Shown here piece after piece: positions 1-6,073 of a DNA stretch of 64,000 nt (the stretch's first letter is position 1; each line of letters starts with the position of its first letter). The notes under the pieces are model-generated. The model was not told where the DNA came from. It saw only the letters and a program-made list of their open reading frames with translations, and searched no databases. Source of the stretch: Xiheibacterium sp038325765 (GTDB lineage Bacteria; Myxococcota_A; Polyangia; Nannocystales; Nannocystaceae). A program made the translations under genes and the position numbers. The stretch lies in NCBI GenBank assembly GCA_038325765.1, contig JBBQJI010000034.1, positions 18,315 through 82,314 of the forward strand, in the 5' to 3' direction.

Positions 1-2
1 CG

Positions 3-479
3 TACGCCACGTTCCACACCGGCTACAAGACCACGGTGCGCCGCGAAGACGAGCTGATCTCGGCGATTCTCATCCCGCGGCCCACCTCCCTCGCGCGGCC
101 CACCTCCTTCGCGCGGCCCACCTCGGCGCTCCGCCGCGTGCAGGTGTATCGCAAGGTCGGCACGCGCAAGGCGCAGGCGATCGCCAAGGTCGGGATCGCG
201 GTCACGATGACGCTCGACGGTGACACCGTGATCGACTGCGCGGTGGGGCTGTCGAGCGTCGCCGCGGTGCCGCTGGTCGCGTCGCGCACCGCTGCTGCGC
301 TGCGTGGGCGAACCGTGCGTGATGGCCACGACGACGCCATCGCCGCGCTGCTCGACGAGGTGCGTCCGCTCGACGACGTGCGCTCGACCGCCGAGTATCG
401 CCGACGCGTCGCCGAGAACCTGTGGCGCGACGTGCTCGAGTCGACGATCGCCCAGCGTGAACCCGTCGCCGGCTTTTGA
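3..479 (+). CDS. FAD-binding subunit of a molybdopterin dehydrogenase (xanthine dehydrogenase/CoxM type), 3' part
   Basis: The reading frame is open from base 3 and enters from outside the window, so only the C-terminal part is seen. The first residues (FHTGYKTTVRREDELI) and the block RKVGTRKAQAIAKVGIA match the C-terminal half of FAD subunits of the xanthine dehydrogenase/CO dehydrogenase family. This subunit passes electrons between the iron-sulfur and molybdopterin subunits via FAD. The 3' end contains the CO dehydrogenase flavoprotein C-terminal domain. An 18-base in-frame tandem repeat (77-125) inserts RPTS-type repeats just after the conserved I-I-P segment, which is unusual for the family. 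The other subunits would lie upstream, outside the window. Family confident; substrate unknown. Confidence 0.85.
   Translation, partial: YATFHTGYKTTVRREDELISAILIPRPTSLARPTSFARPTSALRRVQVYRKVGTRKAQAIAKVGIAVTMTLDGDTVIDCAVGLSSVAAVPLVASRTAAALRGRTVRDGHDDAIAALLDEVRPLDDVRSTAEYRRRVAENLWRDVLESTIAQREPVAGF
77..125 (+). repeat. 18-bp in-frame tandem repeat, about 2.7 copies
   Basis: The unit GCGGCCCACCTCCYTCGC recurs head to tail inside the FAD-subunit gene and encodes Arg-Pro-Thr-Ser-(Leu/Phe)-Ala repeats. Its length is a multiple of three, so copy-number change would keep the frame. Confidence 0.8.
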
Positions 480-572
480 TGCGTCCAAGCGGCTGCCGTG
501 CGCTGCCGCCCCCGCGCGCGGCAGCGCCGTGATGACGGCGATCGCGTCCGCGGGGTATCGTTTCGCCCGCCG

Positions 573-1826
573 ATGCCGCTGCGCCCCGTCCACGTATGCC
601 GCATCGCCGTCGCGGTCGCCGTGTGGAGCGGATCCGCCGTGGCCTCGGCCACCGCACCCGAGGCCCGAGGGTCGACGGAGCCCGGGTCGCGCCGCTACGA
701 CGGTCCGGACGCGACCGGTGACGGCCCGGACGCCGGAGACGACGGGCCGGGCCAACCCCACACCGAGTCCAACCCCGATCCCGATCCCGAGCCCGATCCC
801 GATCCGGGCGTCGAGAACGCAGAGGAGGCCGGGTTCGGATCGTCGGCCGAGCCGAGCGCGGGCGTCACCACCCCGGCCCGCGGCCTCACCACCGGCCTGG
901 ACGCGCCCGAGCGACGGTGGCTGCCACGTCATCGGCTGATCTATCGCAACCTGGTCGCCGGACGCATCAACCCGCCCGGCTTCGTCAACGAGACCACGTT
1001 CGCATACCGGTTGCAGATCGTCTCGCGCGACACGCCGGCGTTCCGCGACTCGTTCCTGATCACCGGCGCGCACGCCTTCATGACGCCTGCGTTCGTGCGA
1101 GTCGGCCCCACGATCGAGTTCCAGCCGATCGCGATCCTGAACCTCGGCGCGACCTACGACTTCATCGGCGGCTTCGGCACCTTCGGTCTATTGCAGTCGT
1201 TCGACTCACCCACCGCCGAACACGGCCCCGACACGATCGATCGCAACAGAGACGCCGACCGCAACTACGTCACGTGGGGCCAGATGATCACGCTATCGGC
1301 GCTGCTGCAGGGCAAGGTCGAGCGGGTCGCGTTTCGCACCTCGACCAAGGCCAGCTGGACCGACATGCGGCTGCGCAGCGGCGACACGGTCTTCTACGAT
1401 CCGGCGCTCGACATCATGATGCCCAACCGCGGCTGGGCGATCATCAACGAGACCGACCTCGTCTATCTCTTCGACTTCGGCCTCGCGGTGCTCGCCCGGC
1501 ACTCGCTGACCCACGCGTTCTATCGGCGCGGCGATTTCTTGCAGGGCGAGGCGGTCAGCCAGCCGAACGGACCGACCTCGCGGTTGGGCCCTGCGTTCTC
1601 GTTCACGATCTTCGACAGGCCGGGGGTTCGCTTCAACCGGCCAACGGTGTTCTTGCTGTCGCAGTGGTGGTTGCGGCATCGCTATCGCACCGGACTCGAG
1701 CGCAACGCGGGGCTGCCGTACCTCGCGGTCGGCTTCTCGTTCGAAGGCGATCTCGTGCCCCACCGCAAGGACCCCCTGCGCGGTCGTGTGGGACGGCGCC
1801 CGCGCAACGCCGCCGGGCGCCCCTGA
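573..1826 (+). CDS. Secreted or outer-membrane protein of unknown function
   Basis: The protein is 417 residues long. I start at ATG 573 because it gives a signal peptide (MPLRPVHVCRIAVAVAVW, then ASA); a GTG at 498 would add 25 implausible residues. A low-complexity linker rich in Asp-Pro repeats (around residues 65-80) precedes a body with alternating aromatic and hydrophobic stretches such as FVNETTFAYRLQIVSRD and LGATYDFIGGFG. This suggests a beta-rich, barrel-like outer membrane or secreted domain. I recognise no named family and no catalytic motif. It follows the FAD-subunit gene by about 90 bases on the same strand, but functional linkage is not evident. Confidence 0.65.
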   Translation: MPLRPVHVCRIAVAVAVWSGSAVASATAPEARGSTEPGSRRYDGPDATGDGPDAGDDGPGQPHTESNPDPDPEPDPDPGVENAEEAGFGSSAEPSAGVTTPARGLTTGLDAPERRWLPRHRLIYRNLVAGRINPPGFVNETTFAYRLQIVSRDTPAFRDSFLITGAHAFMTPAFVRVGPTIEFQPIAILNLGATYDFIGGFGTFGLLQSFDSPTAEHGPDTIDRNRDADRNYVTWGQMITLSALLQGKVERVAFRTSTKASWTDMRLRSGDTVFYDPALDIMMPNRGWAIINETDLVYLFDFGLAVLARHSLTHAFYRRGDFLQGEAVSQPNGPTSRLGPAFSFTIFDRPGVRFNRPTVFLLSQWWLRHRYRTGLERNAGLPYLAVGFSFEGDLVPHRKDPLRGRVGRRPRNAAGRP

Positions 1827-1909
1827 GCACCACGGGCAAGCCGCACCGGAGGCCGCCCGTCGTGCGGGATCGCGCGGTGGCCCCGGGGAGCTGATAGCAT
1901 GCCCTTCCG

Positions 1910-2530
1910 ATGGTCGAAGGCTCTGAGTGGCGGCGCTGCAGCTCTTGCAAGGCGCCCGTCGGATTCGCGGTGACCTACTACGAGTGCAGCGTTTCGACGT
2001 GCACGCGCAAGCGCACCGGCTACGTGTTCTGCTCGGTCGATTGCTGGGAGACGCACCTGCCGATGATGCGTCACCGCGAGGCATGGGCGGTCGAGGAGAC
2101 GTCGCCCACCCGCGAGGCGTGGGCGCGCGAGCTCGTCGCCGCCGACGAGGGCGGTCGTGGGAGCCGCGCGACGGTGCCGGCCAACCGACCGCCCACGGTG
2201 CCGGCCAACCGACCGCCCACGGGGCCGCCCACGGGGCCGCCCACGGGGCCGTCCGCGGTCGTGCGCCGCACGGGCGATGGTGAGGGTGGGCGCCGCATCG
2301 CGGTGCCGTCGGCCCCAGCGTCGCCGCCGCCGCGCGAGGTGCTCGTGATCGCCTCGCGGCTCAAGGAGTACGTCCGTCAACGCTACGGGATGAACACCTC
2401 CGACGGCGTGCTCGAGGCGCTGTCGGATCAGCTGCGCACCCTGTGCGATCGCGCCGTCGCCCACGCGCGCGAGGACGGCCGCAAGACCGTGCTCGATCGC
2501 GACTTCGCCTTCTTGTCCGAGCGCCGGTGA
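1910..2530 (+). CDS. Zinc-finger plus histone-fold fusion protein
   Basis: This 206-residue protein has three parts. Residues 10-55 hold a MYND/TRASH-like zinc cluster: C10-x2-C13, C26-x4-C31, C41-x3-C45, H49 and H55. Residues 85-118 are a Pro/Thr/Gly linker built by tandem DNA repeats. Residues 143-203 look like a histone fold: a short helix (VLVIASRLKEYVRQ), a long helix (SDGVLEALSDQLRTLCDRAVAHARE), then the hallmark GRKTV-LDRDF corresponding to the archaeal histone RKT..D loop and last helix. A role in DNA binding or compaction is inferred from the fold. The stop codon overlaps the next gene's GTG (GTGA), indicating translational coupling to a VanX-type dipeptidase. Published surveys of prokaryotic histones include zinc-finger-bearing classes, so this may be a divergent member. 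Confidence 0.75.
   Translation: MVEGSEWRRCSSCKAPVGFAVTYYECSVSTCTRKRTGYVFCSVDCWETHLPMMRHREAWAVEETSPTREAWARELVAADEGGRGSRATVPANRPPTVPANRPPTGPPTGPPTGPSAVVRRTGDGEGGRRIAVPSAPASPPPREVLVIASRLKEYVRQRYGMNTSDGVLEALSDQLRTLCDRAVAHAREDGRKTVLDRDFAFLSERR
2171..2254 (+). repeat. In-frame compound tandem repeat (2 x 24 bp, then 3 x 12 bp)
   Basis: Two 24-base units (ACGGTGCCGGCCAACCGACC plus GCCC) are followed by three 12-base units (ACGGGGCCGCCC). They encode the flexible TVPANRPP and TGPP linker between the zinc finger and histone fold. Both unit sizes preserve the frame. Confidence 0.85.
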
Positions 2531-3306
2531 GCCGCCGCGCGGCGCGGTTCGTCGCAGGCGCCGTCGCGGCGCTCGGCTGCGGGGCGACGCCGGAGGCGGC
2601 ACCGCGCGCGGATGGATCGCCATCCGCGGTGCAAACGGAGTCCGTGCCGCCCGCAGTCTCGGTCCGGGAGATCGCCGCCCCGATGATCGCGGCCGACATC
2701 ACGCCACCGCCGCCATTGCCCCGCGTCGTCGAACCACCGCCCGGTCTCGTCGATCTGCAGCGCGCAACGCCTTCGGTGCGCCTGTCGATCGGCTACGCCA
2801 CCGCTGCGAACTTCACCGGCGCGCCGCTGCCCGGCTACGACGTCGCCGCGGCGTGGGCCCACCCGTCGCTGGCCGCCGCGCTCGCCGACGTCGATCGGGC
2901 GCTGCAACCCGAGGGCCTGGGCATCCTCGTCTACGACGCGTATCGCCCCCTGCGTGCGACCGACGCGATGGTCGCGTGGACCCGTCGCACCCATCGCACG
3001 GACCTGTTGCGCGACGGCTACATCGCGGCGCGCTCCCAACACAACCGCGGCCTCGCTGTCGATCTCACCCTCACCGTCCGCGACACCGGCACACCGCTGG
3101 ACATGGGCGGGGCGTGGGACACCTTCGGGCCGGCCAGTGGCGCGTTCGCAGCCACGGGCCAGGCCCAAGCCAACCGTCGACGCCTGCGCGCGGCGATGAT
3201 CCGCCACGGCTTCGTGCCCCACGACGGCGAATGGTGGCACTTCGCGATCCGCGACGCTGCCGCGCCGGTGCTCGACGTGCCGTACGCTGCCCCGGGCGCG
3301 CCGTGA
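2527..3306 (+). CDS. D-alanyl-D-alanine dipeptidase (VanX/DdpX-type M15 peptidase), lipoprotein
   Basis: The protein is 259 residues from GTG 2527, which overlaps the preceding stop (GTGA) and yields a lipoprotein signal with Cys18 in ALGC. The zinc-peptidase signature SQHNRGLAVDL supplies His172 and Asp179; GEWWHF supplies Glu235 and His238. YDAYRP (Arg140) is typical of VanX. The enzyme would cleave D-Ala-D-Ala, here anchored in the envelope, most likely for peptidoglycan turnover or dipeptide salvage. No vanH/vanA genes are nearby, so glycopeptide resistance is not implied. Coupling to the histone-fold gene is unexplained. Confidence 0.88.
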   Translation: MSRRAARFVAGAVAALGCGATPEAAPRADGSPSAVQTESVPPAVSVREIAAPMIAADITPPPPLPRVVEPPPGLVDLQRATPSVRLSIGYATAANFTGAPLPGYDVAAAWAHPSLAAALADVDRALQPEGLGILVYDAYRPLRATDAMVAWTRRTHRTDLLRDGYIAARSQHNRGLAVDLTLTVRDTGTPLDMGGAWDTFGPASGAFAATGQAQANRRRLRAAMIRHGFVPHDGEWWHFAIRDAAAPVLDVPYAAPGAP

Positions 3307-3328
3307 CGACCCGAGCGCTCCGGGTCGC

Positions 3329-4888
3329 TCAGGGCGGCGCGCCGGCAGCGATCCACTCGCGCACCGTGGCCACCAGCGCATCGTCCATGAGCACCGGTGC
3401 GTTGCGCGGCATGTGGGCGACCGTCGCCCCGCTGTCGTCCTGGGGCGCGCACTGCGAGAGGATGCGGAACAGCCAGCTGCCGTCGGGATCGCCGGGCGCG
3501 ACCAACGGTGAATCCGTGTTTGCCACGACCGCGTGCTCGAGCAGCTCGGTGTGCAGATCATCGACCGTGAAGTCGAGACCTGCGGCACCGCCGGCGCCAT
3601 GGCAGGCACTGAACGCGCACGCCGGTCGCAACAGCGTGTCGCGGATCGCGTCGAGCGACACGTCGTCCAGGGGCGCCGCGGCGAGATCGGCGTCGATGCA
3701 CTCGGGGACCGGCGGCAGATCCACGTCGGCGGGATCCTGCGGCGGCACGTACAGCGGCCCCTCGCGCTCGGGGCGGCTCGGCGGTCCCTGGGCGCCGCTT
3801 CTCGGGTAACCGACGATCAGGCAGTCGCCCTCGCGCTGCTCGATCCCATCGTCGACACCGACGACGCTCGATCCCGAGACCACCGATCCGTCCATCAGGA
3901 TTTCGGACTCGACCCACAGGAGCATCACGCACATCTCCTGGTCGCCGATGCCCCAGCCGACGTCCACCGATCGGAAGTTGTCGTAGCCGCAGGTGAACGC
4001 GAGCCCGTCGCCGGCCGAGACATCGAGGGGCGGATCGTAGGTGCGCCCGTTGGCCTCGGCGTTGAATCCCTCGAGCTGGTAGAGGATCTCGCCGTCGTCG
4101 GGGCCGCCGACCATGCGAAGATCGAAGTAGTCGCCCAAGCCGTGATGATGCGGCAGGGCGTAGTGAATCTGGAGCGGATACTCCTGGTAGGTGTAGCCCT
4201 CGTAGTAGGTCTTGAATTCGCAGCTCGCGCTGTGGCGCGATCGCGTGAGCGCCGGGATCTCGAGGTCGACGTAGCTGAGCCGCATCGGCGTGAGCACCAC
4301 GTCGACCTGGCGGGGATGGATGATCTCGAGCGTCATCCACAGGTTGGTCTCGATCTCCCGTGGCGAGAGGTTGAGCAGGTGGACGCCGCCGACGATGCGG
4401 CTGTTGGCGGGGATCTTGATGACCGCGCCGGCGGCGGTCTGCTGGGTCTCGACCCACGACTGCGTGGACTGGGCGAACAGCACGGTGCCCGCCTGGGCCG
4501 CGGCGATCGCATCGAAGCCGCGCTCGCTGCAGCCCCAGTAGCCGTCGGGACCGTCGTACACGTCGTCGGGCACCACGAACCAGTTGCTGTGGTGGAAGCT
4601 CGACAGGTTCGACAGCGTCACCGCTTGGACGTACAGCGGCTGCTCGTTGTCCAACGTCCACGACGCGCAGGGCTCGGACTCGCCCAGCGGCGGCAGGCTG
4701 CGCACGCCGAACTCGTGGGTGACCACCGCGTCGTCCGGCCCGTCGTCGGTGTCCGCCGAGTCGCCCCACACGTCGCTGCCGTCGTCGTCGGTGTCGCGTG
4801 GTGGCGGTGCATCGAGGGCGAAGGCCCCGCACGCGGCGGCGAGCAGCGGCGCCACCAGCGAACATCGGGCGTGGCCGCGCGCGCGCAC
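3329..4888 (-). CDS. Lipoprotein: PHM-like copper type II monooxygenase domain plus C-terminal haem motif
   Basis: The protein is 519 residues with a lipobox (LLAAAC20). The pattern of copper ligands of peptidylglycine-hydroxylating-type monooxygenases can be traced: the HH pair 99-100, His170, HHH 247-249 (H-x-H) and Met319 in DQEMC. Near the C-terminus is C424-x4-C429-H430, a CX4CH variant of the cytochrome c haem motif, followed by a conserved helix ending TVREWIAAGAPP, as in haem-containing lipoproteins of this group. A second gene here (41806-43209) has the same two modules in opposite order. It probably acts as an envelope copper/haem redox protein; whether it hydroxylates anything is unknown. 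It is tail-to-tail with the dipeptidase gene. Confidence 0.8.
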   Translation of the reverse strand: MRARGHARCSLVAPLLAAACGAFALDAPPPRDTDDDGSDVWGDSADTDDGPDDAVVTHEFGVRSLPPLGESEPCASWTLDNEQPLYVQAVTLSNLSSFHHSNWFVVPDDVYDGPDGYWGCSERGFDAIAAAQAGTVLFAQSTQSWVETQQTAAGAVIKIPANSRIVGGVHLLNLSPREIETNLWMTLEIIHPRQVDVVLTPMRLSYVDLEIPALTRSRHSASCEFKTYYEGYTYQEYPLQIHYALPHHHGLGDYFDLRMVGGPDDGEILYQLEGFNAEANGRTYDPPLDVSAGDGLAFTCGYDNFRSVDVGWGIGDQEMCVMLLWVESEILMDGSVVSGSSVVGVDDGIEQREGDCLIVGYPRSGAQGPPSRPEREGPLYVPPQDPADVDLPPVPECIDADLAAAPLDDVSLDAIRDTLLRPACAFSACHGAGGAAGLDFTVDDLHTELLEHAVVANTDSPLVAPGDPDGSWLFRILSQCAPQDDSGATVAHMPRNAPVLMDDALVATVREWIAAGAPP

Positions 4889-4942
4889 CCAGCCACCCTA
4901 GCATCGAGGGCCGGTCGCGTCGCCCAGGGGGTTTCTTCGCGC

Positions 4943-6073
4943 TCAGTCGGGTGAGCCGGTCACGCGGATCTGGAAGTGGGTCCAGGTGACGCCCTGGCGA
5001 TCGTCGCGCAGCACATAGATCAGCGTGGCCAGACCCGAGACCGGCACGTCGCTGAGGTCCTGATCAGCCCGCCGCAGCGTCCACGTGTTGCGCGAGAGCG
5101 GATCGTCGCTGCTAGGCGCCAGCAGCGATCCCCAGGTCACGAACCACGAGCCCTCGTAGAACTCGGTGCGCTCGGTGAAGCTGTCGCCGACGACGAGGTA
5201 GGTCTGGAGATCGTCGGGCGACGCCTCGATCTCGAGCTGGAGGTTCGAGCCCCACGGCAGCTCGATCACGTCGCCGGCTGCGGGGGTGAACGTGCCGATC
5301 ATCGCGGCGTCCTCGCTGTCGTCCGCGAACGCGGCCACGCGCACCTCGCCGATGCGTGGGTGGCGATCGGCGTCGGGGATCTCGTCGGGCACCGCCGGCA
5401 GCGCGGAGCTCGGCACGCCGAACTGCTCGGCGAGCTGGACGAGGGCGGCGTCGGGGCCGACTGCGAGCCGTTGGGTCACGAACAGGCACCCGGGATCGGA
5501 GTCGCCGCCGCCGAGCAGCGCCTCGAGGCAAGCGGCCGTGGTGCCCTCGTCGGGGCGGTGCGCGACCATCGTGAGCTCGATGTCGCCGCCGAGCAGATAC
5601 GTGGGATCGATGGGCACCGTGTAGCGAGGCCGCGCCGGATCCTCCGTGGTGATGCGGCACGGGCTCGGCTGGCTCGGCAGCACGCCTGTGGATGGATCGA
5701 ACCCGGAAGGATCGGGCGCGGGGCAGTCGACCAGGTCTGAGACATCCAGCGGCACCGCCTGCGAGATGCAGCCGAACAGGCCCTGGGTCGGTTGCAGGTT
5801 GCACGCGATCCACACCGGCTCGAGCACGGCGGCGATGCGGACGTCGTCGATCGGACCGTCCGGATCGGCGAACAGCGGCAAGAGGGTCGCCGTCTGCAGG
5901 GGCAGGGCCTCGGCGGCGGTGAGCTCGGCGTCTTCGCCGGGCACAGCGTCGACCTCGACGCGGATCGCCAGCGGCCGGGTCGCAGCGATGCGCTCGACCA
6001 CCGGCAGCTCCTCGCCGCACGCGGCCACGGCGAGGGCGCCCAGGGCGATCAGCGATGCGATACGGCGTGCCAT
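4943..6073 (-). CDS. Lipoprotein co-transcribed with a TonB-dependent receptor
   Basis: The protein is 376 residues. ATG 6073 overlaps the stop of the upstream receptor gene by one base (ATGA), which fixes the start. The N-terminus MARRIASLIALGALAVAAC is a clear lipoprotein signal with Cys19. The mature part is beta-rich with several cysteines (IACNLQPTQGLFGC, DLVDCPAPD, TTAACLEALLGGG, DPGCLF) and ends WTHFQIRV. I do not recognise a domain. Its coupling to the receptor suggests a surface or periplasmic partner such as a substrate-binding lipoprotein, analogous in layout only to SusD-type partners. That role is inference. Confidence 0.8.
   Translation of the reverse strand: MARRIASLIALGALAVAACGEELPVVERIAATRPLAIRVEVDAVPGEDAELTAAEALPLQTATLLPLFADPDGPIDDVRIAAVLEPVWIACNLQPTQGLFGCISQAVPLDVSDLVDCPAPDPSGFDPSTGVLPSQPSPCRITTEDPARPRYTVPIDPTYLLGGDIELTMVAHRPDEGTTAACLEALLGGGDSDPGCLFVTQRLAVGPDAALVQLAEQFGVPSSALPAVPDEIPDADRHPRIGEVRVAAFADDSEDAAMIGTFTPAAGDVIELPWGSNLQLEIEASPDDLQTYLVVGDSFTERTEFYEGSWFVTWGSLLAPSSDDPLSRNTWTLRRADQDLSDVPVSGLATLIYVLRDDRQGVTWTHFQIRVTGSPD

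Noticed and set aside
2527..3306. Glycopeptide resistance gene cluster because of the VanX-type enzyme
   Set aside because: No VanH, VanA or VanRS-like genes are adjacent; a solitary dipeptidase fits envelope peptide turnover.
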